Shown piece after piece: positions 18,030 through 24,889 of a DNA stretch of 64,000 nt. The stretch is from positions 310,001 to 374,000 of the forward strand of contig JANQON010000003.1 of NCBI GenBank assembly GCA_028289605.1, read 5' to 3'. The notes beneath the pieces were generated by a model. It saw nothing but the letters and a program-made list of their open reading frames with translations, did not search any database and had not been told where the DNA came from. Source of the stretch: Hyphococcus sp. Its GTDB lineage: Bacteria > Pseudomonadota > Alphaproteobacteria > Caulobacterales > Parvularculaceae. Both the position numbers and the translations under genes were made by a program. How positions within the stretch are numbered: position 1 is the first letter of the stretch; the number at the start of each line of letters is the position of its first letter.

Positions 18030-18995
18030 ATGGGCGACGCGAGTCATCTCACTTTGAAACAACTTAACTGTCTGATCGCCGTCGAGCAGACGGCGCATTT
18101 TCGCCGGGCCGCGGAAATGTGCGGCATCACGCAGCCCTCGTTGAGCGCCCAGATCGGCAATCTGGAAGAAGCGCTCGGCGTGCGCCTGGTAGAACGCAGC
18201 CGGTCCGGCGTGGCGCTGACCCCGGCCGGACGGGAAGTCGCGACGCGGGCTCGGCGGATCACCGACGAGGCGCAGGGTATCGCCGATTTCGCCGCCGAAG
18301 CCAAACACGGGCTGACCGGCACCTTCCGCCTCGGCTCCAAGCCGACGCTGGGGCCTTACCTTCTGCCACAGGTGGTGGCGGCGCTTCACCGTCAGTATAA
18401 GGACCTCAATCTCTACATTCGCGAAAGCGAGCCGCGCAATCTTGAATTCGAACTGGCCAACGGCGTTCACGATCTCGTGTTGACGCAACTGCCGGCGACC
18501 AACGCCGAACATGTGGAAGCGCCCCTTTTTCAGGAGCCGCTCTATCTCGCCGTCGCCGTCGACCACCCGCTGGCGAAGGAAAAAACCATCAAGGTCGACG
18601 ATCTCGCCGGCCTCGATATCCTGTCGCTCAATCCGAACTTTCACCTCCACGACCGGGTGCACAGCTTGTGCGAGGATTTCGGCGCGCGGCTTGTCGGCGA
18701 CTATGAGGGAACCAGCCTCGACGCGCTGCGCCAGATGGTGGGCATGGGCATGGGCGCTACGTTTCTGCCGGCGCTCTACGCCCATTCGGAAATCTCCGCC
18801 CGCAGCGAAGTGGCGGTGCGGCCGTTGCGCGGGCGCGCCGTCACGCGCTCCATCGGCCTGATCTGGCGCAAGAGCGCCGGGCGCGCAGAGGCCTATAAGC
18901 GTCTCGCCGACATCATTCGCGATGTCGCTGAAAAGCGCTTCAAAGATGTTCGCGTGCTGGGACGCGAGCCTGATAGAAAAAAACGATCAAAATGA
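18030..18995 (+). CDS. LysR-family regulator, OxyR-like but without the peroxidatic Cys
   Basis: 321 aa. Residues 1-62 form the LysR wHTH (LKQLNCLIAVEQTAHFRRAAE, then ITQPSLSAQIGNLEEALG). The effector domain resembles OxyR (GTFRLGSKPTLGPYLLPQVV; GLDILSLNPNFHLHD). In OxyR the segment reads GHCLRD...C with the peroxidatic Cys199 and Cys208. Aligned by eye, this protein has His205 at the Cys199 position and keeps Cys214 at the Cys208 position. A normal OxyR disulfide therefore seems impossible, and it may sense another signal. The C-terminus ends in a basic tail (REPDRKKRSK). Divergent from a hypothetical gene that may be its target. Confidence 0.9.
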   Translation: MGDASHLTLKQLNCLIAVEQTAHFRRAAEMCGITQPSLSAQIGNLEEALGVRLVERSRSGVALTPAGREVATRARRITDEAQGIADFAAEAKHGLTGTFRLGSKPTLGPYLLPQVVAALHRQYKDLNLYIRESEPRNLEFELANGVHDLVLTQLPATNAEHVEAPLFQEPLYLAVAVDHPLAKEKTIKVDDLAGLDILSLNPNFHLHDRVHSLCEDFGARLVGDYEGTSLDALRQMVGMGMGATFLPALYAHSEISARSEVAVRPLRGRAVTRSIGLIWRKSAGRAEAYKRLADIIRDVAEKRFKDVRVLGREPDRKKRSK

Positions 18996-19079
18996 CGGTG
19001 GGCGCGTGATTGTTCGCGATCGCGCCCGCCCTATCTATCCGTCGTAACAACAACGCACCAAAGAAAAGGAACCCACCCC

Positions 19080-19157
19080 ATGACCCGCATCGTCGGCGCC
19101 GCTGCAATCTTCACCCTCATTGCAGGATACGTCGGCGCGATAGCTGCGTTTGTCTGA
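19080..19157 (+). CDS. 25-residue hydrophobic microprotein
   Basis: An ATG with AAGAAAAGGAA at the right distance upstream opens a 25-codon frame that ends in TGA. The product is one hydrophobic helix rich in Ala, Ile and Val (MTRIVGAAAIFTLIAGYVGA then five residues), long enough to span a membrane once. A strong hairpin follows 29 bases after the stop. Good ribosome site, clean transmembrane helix and terminator together argue for a real short membrane peptide. It is not a leader of the downstream protease, which is 468 bases away. Function unknown. Confidence 0.6.
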   Translation: MTRIVGAAAIFTLIAGYVGAIAAFV

Positions 19158-19186
19158 CGGTAACCCCGCCCAACCGTCTAACGCAG

Positions 19187-19227
19187 CGCAATCACGGCCC
19201 CGCTTCCCCTGGCGGGGTCGTATTGCG
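19187..19227 (+). terminator. Terminator-like hairpin after the microprotein
   Basis: A long interrupted stem (CGCAAT..CCCCGC / GCGGGG..ATTGCG) with a short loop, then GTTTGGGG. The T tract is weak, so Rho-independent ending is likely but not certain. Confidence 0.65.
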
Positions 19228-19248
19228 TTTGGGGGGGCATCTTCTGCC

Positions 19249-19334
19249 CCGCTCATCCCGACGAAAGTCGGGACCTCGTGAAACCTGCTCCGGAGTATGT
19301 CGTAGGAGGCCCCGGCCTGCGCCGGGGTGAGCGG
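19249..19334. repeat. Family A palindromic repeat, copy 4 (short form)
   Basis: CCGCTCATCCCGACGAAAGTC at the left; CCCGGCCTGCGCCGGGGTGAGCGG at the right; no inner module. A loose arm (CGGGATGAGCGG) follows at 19357-19368. Confidence 0.87.
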
Positions 19335-19368
19335 AACAAAAAACTTGTGTTTCTTCGGGATGAGCGGA

Positions 19369-19625
19369 GAAAACAGAGCCGCACCATAGTGAGCGGCTTT
19401 ATGGTAAACTCGATTTGCAATTCACCCCTCCCCAATTGTGCAGCGCCATAAAGGCGCCGGCGCCCCAGTCCCCGCGACAACGTGAACTCAATTTGCGACC
19501 AGCCGCTCTTGCTGCTTACCGTGACCATGGCATAGTGCGCGGCGGGGAAACGGGGCGGCGGACGTGACGCAACGTCAGGTTGTCCTGCTTTCATTTCATT
19601 TTGGGGCAACGGAAGAACAACTCTC
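19369..19625. other. Gap upstream of the protease gene, nothing recognised
   Basis: Contains two related phrases (AAACTCGATTTGCAATTC and GAACTCAATTTGCGACC) but no gene with a start signal. The promoter of the downstream protease should lie here, but I could not fix it. Confidence 0.4.
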
Positions 19626-22202
19626 ATGACAATTGACCGAAAAGCCTTTCACCGGGCGCTGACGGCGAGCCTTATGTCCGGCGCCGTATTCGTCTCGACC
19701 GCCGCCTTTGCGCAGGACGACGCTGAAGAAGACGAAGACAAGGGACCGCCGACGATCGAGGACAAGACCGAAGACCTGACAAAGTCCGAGGGGCTTTTCG
19801 CATTCTACACCGATCCGGAAAACGGCGACGTCTATATGGAAGTCGCCGAAAGTCAGCTTGATGACGAATTCGTCGCCTTTTCCTATGCGGAGAACGGCGT
19901 TCTGGAAGCGGGCGCCTTTCGCGGCTTTTATCGCGACCAGCGCGTATTGTCGCTGAACAAGCATTTCAACAAGATTGAGTTCATTGAAGAACCGACGGCG
20001 TTTTACTTCGATGAAAGCAACGCAATTTCCCGCGCCGCTGACGCTAATATTTCGCCGGCGGTCCTGGCGAGCGTTGACATCGCCGCCACGACCGAAGGCG
20101 AGGGCGAGGACGGCGAAGATCGTTACCTCATCAAGGTCAACGGCGTCTTCCTGTCCGAGGCGCTGCACCAGGTGAAACCCTCGCCCAATCCGGACGCCGG
20201 CCCCAACGCCTTTGCAATCGGCGAGCTCGCCGGGGACAGAACGAAGTTTGCGGAAATTCGCAACTATCCGCAAAACTCCGACATTATCGTCGACTATGTC
20301 TTCGCTAATCCTTATCCGCGAAACGGCGGTTCGGCCGCCGTTACCGACGCGCGCTCGGTGACGGTGAAAGTGCAGCACTCGCTGATCGCCATGCCGGAGG
20401 AGGGATTTGTTCCGCGTATTGACGATTATCGCGTCGGCTACTTCTTCGATCAGGTCACGGACTTAACGTCCGACAAGGCCGCGCCCTATCGCGACTTGAT
20501 CAATCGCTGGCGGCTTGAAAAGCAAGACCCGACCGCCGCCGTCTCCGATCCGGTGACGCCGATCACCTGGTGGATTGAAAACACGACGCCCGAAATCTAT
20601 CGCGACACTATTCGCGACGCAGTGCTTGCCTGGAACCCGGCGTTTGAGAAAGCCGGCTTTTCCAACGCCATCGACGTCAAAGTCCAGCCCGACGATGCTG
20701 ACTGGGATGCGGGCGACATTCGCTACAATGTGCTGCGCTGGACCTCGTCGCCGGTCCCGCCCTTTGGCGGCTACGGCCCCAGCTTCACCAATCCGCGCAC
20801 CGGCGAGATCATCGGCGCGGACATCATGCTGGAATACTCCTTTATCACCAATCGCTGGATTTTCGGCGACGTCTTTGAGAGCGCCGGGCTGCAGACCGCG
20901 GCGCCCATCGCGACGCCGGTCAGCGCGTCGAACAAGCACAAATGCGCCGTCGGGGCCCACTTGCACGCCGCGACGAGTTTCGGCGTCGCCGCGCTGCAGG
21001 CGGCCGGCGCCAGCGACGTTGAACTCAACGAGCTGGTCCGGGAAAGCATTTACTACCTCATGCTGCACGAGGTCGGCCATACGCTCGGGCTGAACCACAA
21101 CATGAAAGCCTCGATCATTCATGGTCCTGACGACGTCCATGATGAAGCGGTGACGCAAGGGGCGCCGACGGCTTCCGTCATGGACTATCCGGCGATCAAC
21201 ATCGCCCCGCCGGGCGTCGCCCAGGGCGACTATTACATGACTCGCACAGGGACTTACGACGACTGGGCGATCGTCTTCGGCTATTCGCCGGACATCGAGG
21301 GCGACGCGCGCGATGCGCATCTCGCCCTGTCGTCCGACCCCGGTCACATTTTCGGCAATGACGCCGACGACATGCGCTCGCCCGGCGCCGGCATCGATCC
21401 ACAGGTCATGATCAATGACATGTCGTCCGATCCGGTTGCTTACGGCGTCGACCGTATGGAGCTTGTCAAAGCGACGCTGCCGAAGCTCGTTGAGAAGTAC
21501 AATGACGAACACAGCTGGCAGACCTTGCTGCGTAATTACTTCTACGCCACCAGCCAGCAGGCGGTGATGGCGCAGGTCATGTCGCGCCAGATCGGCGGCG
21601 TCTATGTCGACCGCACGCAACCCGGCCGGGAGGGCGCCATGGACGCGCCGTTCACAGCGGTGCCCGAAGCGCGCCAGAAGGCGGCGATGGAAGCGTTGCG
21701 GAACTATATCTTCGCGCCCGACGCCTTCGCCGCGCCGGAAGAGCTGGTCCGTCACTTACAGGCGCAGCGCCGCGGCTTTAACTTCTTTGGCGGCACCGAG
21801 GATCCGAAGCTGCATGGCCGCGCCCTCGGCATTCAGATGGGCGTCCTTGATCACCTGCTTAATCCGGTGGTCCTGCAGCGCATGACCGACACCGGACTTT
21901 ACGGCAATACCTATGCGCCGGCGGAAATGATCCTTGATCTGAACAGCGCCGTTTTCGGCGGCGACCTCGCGGGGTCGCCCAACGCGTTCCGGCGCAATCT
22001 GCAGACGGCGTATCTGGAACGCCTGGTCGCGATGGTCGACAACCCGGCCTACGACCCGACAGCCCGGGCCGCCGCACTCGCTGGCGTTGAGAACGTCAAA
22101 TCCCGCCTCGGTCTCTTCGGCGGCATGATCGAGTTCGGCATGTCGACCGAAACGAGAGCCCACCGGGCCCAGATCAAGCGGATCCTGGCCAAGCTGGGCT
22201 AG
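19626..22202 (+). CDS. Secreted zinc metalloprotease, DUF5117/DUF5118 type
   Basis: 858 aa with a signal peptide (basic start, then LMSGAVFVSTAAFA, cleavage near AQDD). The zinc site HEVGHTLGLNH has ligands H481, H485 and H491 and catalytic E482, the metzincin-like HExxHxxGxxH form. A large N-terminal domain (DUF5118/5117 type) precedes it, and the C-terminal domain follows. The mature N-terminus is very acidic (DDAEEDEDKGPP). Members are periplasmic or outer-membrane-linked peptidases with unknown substrates, often in TonB-rich bacteria. It is monocistronic: a strong terminator follows. Confidence 0.93.
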   Translation: MTIDRKAFHRALTASLMSGAVFVSTAAFAQDDAEEDEDKGPPTIEDKTEDLTKSEGLFAFYTDPENGDVYMEVAESQLDDEFVAFSYAENGVLEAGAFRGFYRDQRVLSLNKHFNKIEFIEEPTAFYFDESNAISRAADANISPAVLASVDIAATTEGEGEDGEDRYLIKVNGVFLSEALHQVKPSPNPDAGPNAFAIGELAGDRTKFAEIRNYPQNSDIIVDYVFANPYPRNGGSAAVTDARSVTVKVQHSLIAMPEEGFVPRIDDYRVGYFFDQVTDLTSDKAAPYRDLINRWRLEKQDPTAAVSDPVTPITWWIENTTPEIYRDTIRDAVLAWNPAFEKAGFSNAIDVKVQPDDADWDAGDIRYNVLRWTSSPVPPFGGYGPSFTNPRTGEIIGADIMLEYSFITNRWIFGDVFESAGLQTAAPIATPVSASNKHKCAVGAHLHAATSFGVAALQAAGASDVELNELVRESIYYLMLHEVGHTLGLNHNMKASIIHGPDDVHDEAVTQGAPTASVMDYPAINIAPPGVAQGDYYMTRTGTYDDWAIVFGYSPDIEGDARDAHLALSSDPGHIFGNDADDMRSPGAGIDPQVMINDMSSDPVAYGVDRMELVKATLPKLVEKYNDEHSWQTLLRNYFYATSQQAVMAQVMSRQIGGVYVDRTQPGREGAMDAPFTAVPEARQKAAMEALRNYIFAPDAFAAPEELVRHLQAQRRGFNFFGGTEDPKLHGRALGIQMGVLDHLLNPVVLQRMTDTGLYGNTYAPAEMILDLNSAVFGGDLAGSPNAFRRNLQTAYLERLVAMVDNPAYDPTARAAALAGVENVKSRLGLFGGMIEFGMSTETRAHRAQIKRILAKLG

Positions 22203-22231
22203 GGGCTGGGATCTGGTTTTACGAATTGAGG

Positions 22232-22264
22232 GCGGCGCGAGATTTTCGCGCCGCTTTTTTTTTT
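22232..22264 (+). terminator. Rho-independent terminator of the metalloprotease gene
   Basis: A perfect 9-bp stem (GCGGCGCGA / TCGCGCCGC) with a five-base loop, followed by ten T residues. Confidence 0.9.
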
Positions 22265-22274
22265 GCACTCCTCA

Positions 22275-22344
22275 TCCGCTCATCCCCGCGAAAGCGGGGA
22301 TCCAGAGGCATACGCGAACGCGGGTGGGTGAATATGGATTCCCG
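22275..22344. repeat. Family D palindromic repeat fused to a gene fragment
   Basis: CCGCTCATCCCCGCGAAAGC at the left and ATGGATTCCCGCT at the right. The right end stops short and runs straight into the truncated wHTH frame, so one has been inserted into or recombined with the other. Confidence 0.7.
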
Positions 22345-22518
22345 CTATTATTGAACCGTTTGATAATGGACGCCCTGCGCACCGCCGATGGCCCTATGCG
22401 CACACGGGATTTAGTGAGCGCAATTATGATAACGCTGGGCCATGAAGAAACAGCGCGAACTGCGCTGGTGCCGCGCGTGAAGGGAAACCCTTATTATCTT
22501 CAGCGAACGAAGGCTTAG
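22324..22518 (+). pseudogene. Truncated winged-helix protein fragment
   Basis: A 64-codon frame whose useful part starts near LIMDALRTADGPMRTRDLVSA and ends in PYYLQRTKA. This looks like the DNA-binding half of a wHTH protein of the kind found in mobile regions. The apparent GTG start lies inside a family D repeat and has no ribosome site, and the frame ends abruptly. The natural reading is a gene fragment with its 5' end lost to the repeat. GC content is lower than in the main chromosome, in line with the adjacent islet. Confidence 0.5.
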
Positions 22519-22566
22519 GTGGAGAAGATCGGATCAGGCCGTGAGCTTGGTGGGCATTAGACTTAG

Positions 22567-23040
22567 CTACTGCATTGCCTCAAAATACGCAGCCGCCGCA
22601 TCAAGCACGTCATCGTATAAGTTCCACCCCTTCGGGATCGGAGCCTTTTCCAATAATTCCTCGCCTAACGGGGTGAGTTCGAACTCGTTTTCCAAATCGC
22701 CAGTCATATCACCCTCCTCTAGCGCGTCACGAACAACGGCGCGGGCATATCTAGGGTTAAAGCTATCCGGCAAGTGCCTCTGTACAGACCTCAAGTCATC
22801 AGCGCCCATTTTAACCAGTTGAAAAACAAGGCGTTTTTTTGCGCCCATACGCATTCGGCGCTCTCCGTCGCCAGAGCGCTTTTCGCTAGCCTCGACGGAT
22901 TTTAGGGCGGACTCTAAAGCCTCGATCTTGGCCTTTTGAACGTCAATGCTGCGATCTAGAAGGTCTCGATCAACCTTAAGGCCGTTAAGCTCCTGTTTGG
23001 CTGATTCTATAAGCTTCAACAGGCCTTTGGTGCTGCTCAT
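22567..23040 (-). CDS. Coiled-coil protein with C-terminal winged-helix-like domain
   Basis: 157 aa. Residues 1-60 are heptad-like and highly charged (LLKLIESAKQELNGL, then IDVQKAKIEALESALKSVE), typical of a dimerising coiled coil. Residues about 65-157 look like a wHTH of the type found in small phage or island proteins (RYARAVVRDALEEGDMTG, then LTPLGEELLEKA). No catalytic residues are visible. Base composition is clearly less GC-rich than the neighbours, which suggests acquired DNA. Its start lies 156 bases from the unusual tRNA on the opposite strand. It may be a regulator; function unknown. Confidence 0.7.
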   Translation of the reverse strand: MSSTKGLLKLIESAKQELNGLKVDRDLLDRSIDVQKAKIEALESALKSVEASEKRSGDGERRMRMGAKKRLVFQLVKMGADDLRSVQRHLPDSFNPRYARAVVRDALEEGDMTGDLENEFELTPLGEELLEKAPIPKGWNLYDDVLDAAAAYFEAMQ

Positions 23041-23158
23041 GGCGGAACCCTATAAATTGTCTATGCCAGAACGTATAGGTAAAACCTTACAGAATCAATC
23101 TTACCGCATCGCCGGCCCCGGTTTGTTCCTGCGCGATTCTGTAATAGAGCGCCGCCTA

Positions 23159-23187
23159 TTGACGCATGACGCGTCTTGGGCCATTAT
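23159..23187 (+). promoter_or_regulatory. Sigma70-type promoter of the tRNA-like gene
   Basis: TTGACG at 23159-23164 and CATTAT at 23182-23187 are separated by 17 bases. The expected start, seven to eight bases later, falls on the first base of the tRNA (23196), so transcription would begin at or next to the mature 5' end. Confidence 0.65.
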
Positions 23188-23195
23188 GCGGGCAA

Positions 23196-23282
23196 GATGA
23201 GGTGCCCGAGTAGTCGAAGGGGCCAGTATTGCAAACTGGTGGGTTCATAGCCCCGTCGCAGGTGCAAATCCTGTCCTCATCT
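23196..23282 (+). tRNA. Unusual class II (serine-like) tRNA with anticodon UGC
   Basis: 87 bases fold by eye into a cloverleaf. The acceptor stem is 7 bp (GATGAGG / CCTCATC), the D arm CCC...GGG, and the anticodon arm CCAGT/ACTGG with loop ATTGCAA gives anticodon TGC at 23230-23232. A long variable arm has a GGG/CCC stem, and the T arm is GCAGG/CCTGT with loop TGCAAAT. The D-arm text (TGCCCGAGTAGTCGAAGGGG) is that of tRNA-Ser, but UGC reads the alanine codon GCA. Two conserved positions are changed: G18 is A (23212) and T55 is G (23264). The discriminator base is T and CCA is not encoded (CCG follows). A promoter sits directly in front. It is either a specialised or a decaying tRNA. Confidence 0.75.
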
Positions 23283-23345
23283 CCGATCTTTACCTTGCGT
23301 TAATCAGGCCGGCGGAATATTCTTTAATTGGCTTGCGTTGCTATG

Positions 23346-23441
23346 ACGCTCCTTTTTGGGGTGAGCGTTGGCCAAGCCGATTTAGTCGGCTGGAGATGAG
23401 GCAAAGATTTAAGGCCCAGCAGAAATGCTGGGTCTTTTGTT
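23346..23441 (+). ncRNA. Tandem hairpins ending in a terminator, possible tRNA trailer or small RNA
   Basis: Three successive hairpins: ACGCTC/GAGCGT (23346-23368), AGCCGA/TCGGCT (23375-23391) and CCCAGCA/TGCTGGG followed by TCTTTTGTT (23415-23441). The last is a Rho-independent terminator. GGAGATGAGG at 23392-23401 is the exact reverse complement of the tRNA 3' acceptor strand plus three bases (23275-23284), so it could pair with it. The simplest reading is a structured trailer of the tRNA transcript; an independent small RNA is the alternative. I see no promoter of its own. Confidence 0.45.
23413..23441 (+). terminator. Rho-independent terminator downstream of the tRNA-like gene
   Basis: A 7-bp stem CCCAGCA / TGCTGGG with a GAAA tetraloop and a T-rich tail. 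Confidence 0.8.
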
Positions 23442-23445
23442 GTGC

Positions 23446-23761
23446 GCTTCGTTGCCAATATCCGGTTAAGTCAACGCTCAGCGTGGTTGCAGGCGCATTG
23501 CCTTCAACGCGATTCACTTGGCAGCCATTTGCACGGCGGCGGTGATCTTCACGCCATGAGGCCTCTTGCGCATAGCGGAGAAGATACTGACCGCTAATCC
23601 AGTGGTGACAGCCTTGCTCGGCGCGCCGCAGGCGAGAGAAGAATAACTTAGCTTGGTTTGTGCATGCGAAATCATATGGGAAGCCGACTTCGTCATTGAC
23701 GCGGCGAATCTCAAAACGGGCGTGCAGAATGGTTTCTGAGCGCCCACAAAAGCTATGCTCA
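23446..23761 (-). pseudogene. C-terminal remnant of an IS1595-family (ISXO2-like) transposase
   Basis: The minus-strand frame reads ACTNQAKLFFSRLRRAEQGC, then HHWISGQYLLRYAQEASWRE, then DHRRRANGCQVNRV and GYWQR. This closely follows the C-terminal part of IS1595 transposases, including the final DDE-domain Asn/Glu region. The N-terminal zinc-binding and catalytic Asp parts are absent: the frame is cut at the palindrome at 23762. It is therefore inactive. The upstream frame stays open by chance through palindromic DNA. It marks this islet as a landing site for mobile DNA. Confidence 0.75.
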
Positions 23762-23799
23762 TTAAGGGCTGTAAGCAGAACTCTGCTTACAGCCCTTAA
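23762..23799. repeat. Near-perfect 38-base palindrome
   Basis: Two 18-bp arms (TTAAGGGCTGTAAGCAGA and its reverse complement) flank a two-base centre. It sits exactly where the transposase remnant is cut, so it may be two insertion-sequence ends placed head to head. Confidence 0.85.
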
Positions 23800-23809
23800 C
23801 CAGCATGTT

Positions 23810-23889
23810 TTCCGCACGCTCATCAGGGTCAAGGGGCTAGCCCGCTTCGCGGCGGCGAAGCCGCCCTTGACCCTGATGAGCGTGCGGAA
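23810..23889. repeat. Long hairpin with perfect 26-bp arms
   Basis: Arms at 23810-23835 (TTCCGCACGCTCATCAGGGT then CAAGGG) and 23864-23889 are exact reverse complements. The 28-base centre holds a further small hairpin (TTCGC / GCGAA). It ends 47 bases before the next gene. It is not a copy of families A to F, although GCTCATC is shared. Confidence 0.88.
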
Positions 23890-23936
23890 TACGCGGGGCC
23901 TCGCGCTTCTCCCCAACACAGCGTAAGACTTCTCTC

Positions 23937-24380
23937 ATGACCGCCGCCAAACCCTTCTGGGAAACCAAATCCTTGAGCGAGATGACGCAGGAGGAATGGG
24001 AGTCCCTGTGCGACGGCTGCGGGCGCTGTTGTCTTTATATTCTGCATAATGAGGAAACCGGCGACGTCTTTGAAACCGATGTCGCCTGCAAGCTGTTCGA
24101 CGCGCGCGCGCGCCGCTGCACCGATTATGAAAATCGCACCAAGCGCGTGCCCGACTGCGTGCGGCTCACTCCGCAAAACGCCAAATCTCTCAACTGGATG
24201 CCGGAAACCTGCGCCTATCGCCGGCTCGCCAACGGGAAAGCGCTGCCCGACTGGCACCCGTTGATCACCGGCGATCCGAAAACCGTGGAACGCGCCGGCG
24301 TTGCGGTCCCGCCGGACCTGATCCCGGAAGATGAGATCGACGACGATTTATTGGAGAGCCGGATTACGAAGGCGCGGTAG
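23937..24380 (+). CDS. YcgN-family cysteine cluster protein (UPF0260)
   Basis: 147 aa, the usual length. The Cys cluster LCDGCGRCCLY lies at residues 23-33, with further conserved Cys in DVACKLFD, ARRCTDYENR and VPDCVRL, and the family tail LPDWHPLITGDP. The pattern suggests a zinc or iron-sulfur site, but the biochemical role of the family is not known. It is cytoplasmic. The ATG is the first codon after the long hairpin; the ribosome site is weak. Return to high GC marks the end of the islet. Confidence 0.93.
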   Translation: MTAAKPFWETKSLSEMTQEEWESLCDGCGRCCLYILHNEETGDVFETDVACKLFDARARRCTDYENRTKRVPDCVRLTPQNAKSLNWMPETCAYRRLANGKALPDWHPLITGDPKTVERAGVAVPPDLIPEDEIDDDLLESRITKAR

Positions 24381-24400
24381 GGGGTAGTTTTACTCTCTAG

Positions 24401-24486
24401 CCCGCTCATCCCGACGAAAGTCGGGACCTCGTGCAACAGGTTCTGAGTCTGCCGACGGAGGTTCCGACTTTCGTCGGGATGAGCGG
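24401..24486. repeat. Family A palindromic repeat, copy 5 (short form)
   Basis: CCCGCTCATCCCGACGAAAG at the left; TCCGACTTTCGTCGGGATGA then GCGGG at the right; no inner module. Confidence 0.9.
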
Positions 24487-24514
24487 GAATAACAAAATTC
24501 ATTTAATGCATCCG

Positions 24515-24598
24515 TGTCGTCCTCGGACTTGTTCCGAGGACCTCAAGCGGCGCGCGTTGTGGCCTGAGATCGTCGGAACAAGTCCGACGATGACAATT
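24515..24598. repeat. Family B palindromic repeat, copy 3
   Basis: TGTCGTCCTCGGACTTGTTC, CGAGGACC and the right hairpin with GTCGGAACAAGTCCGAC. It lies between two family A copies. Confidence 0.88.
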
Positions 24599-24606
24599 GA
24601 GTCTCT

Positions 24607-24734
24607 CCGCTCATCCCGGCGCGCGCGCGAGGGCGCGCAGACTCTAGATTGGCCGCTTCGCGGTCGGGCCGGGACCTCGTGCAACAGGTTCTGAGTCTGC
24701 CGACGGAGATCCCGGCCTTCGCCGGGATAAGCGG
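24607..24734. repeat. Family A palindromic repeat, copy 6 (module in left arm)
   Basis: Here the two-hairpin inner module (gcgcgcgcgagggcgcgc and gaccgc-like gccgcttcgcggtc) sits in the left arm rather than the right. The ends are CCGCTCATCCCGGC and CGCCGGGATAAGCGG. Confidence 0.88.
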
Positions 24735-24877
24735 AAGCATCTGAAGCCGCAAAAACCACCCCAAAAACCCCGCACCAAATACGGGAAAGGCGCCCCGTCG
24801 GCGCCCCAATAACCGTAAATTCTTTCATGAATCCCGCATTCGGTGCGTAGTTATGCTCCCCCCTTTTGGGTCGGCGT
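24735..24877. promoter_or_regulatory. Region upstream of the GTA cluster
   Basis: Holds an inverted repeat GGCGCC-N5-GGCGCC (24789-24805) and AT-rich text (ACCGTAAATTCTTTCATGAA). This is the natural place for the GTA promoter and its activator site. No classical -35/-10 is evident, as expected if expression depends on a GafA-like activator (inference). Confidence 0.35.
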
Positions 24878-24889
24878 ATGATGCCCGTC

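Noticed and set aside
20463-21755. 430-codon open frame on the minus strand within the metalloprotease gene
   Set aside because: It is the shadow of a GC-rich gene; the plus frame has a signal peptide and a perfect zinc motif, and the minus frame has no family sequence.
23196-23441. tmRNA or selenocysteine tRNA
   Set aside because: No tag peptide frame or pseudoknot layout is visible, the acceptor stem is 7 bp rather than 8, and the anticodon is not UCA.
23514-23762. 82-codon minus-strand frame beginning MSIAFVGAQ
   Set aside because: It overlaps the transposase remnant in another frame and has no ribosome site or family.
24401-24734. CRISPR array
   Set aside because: Repeats are of different families, long, palindromic and not evenly spaced by unique spacers; no cas gene is present.
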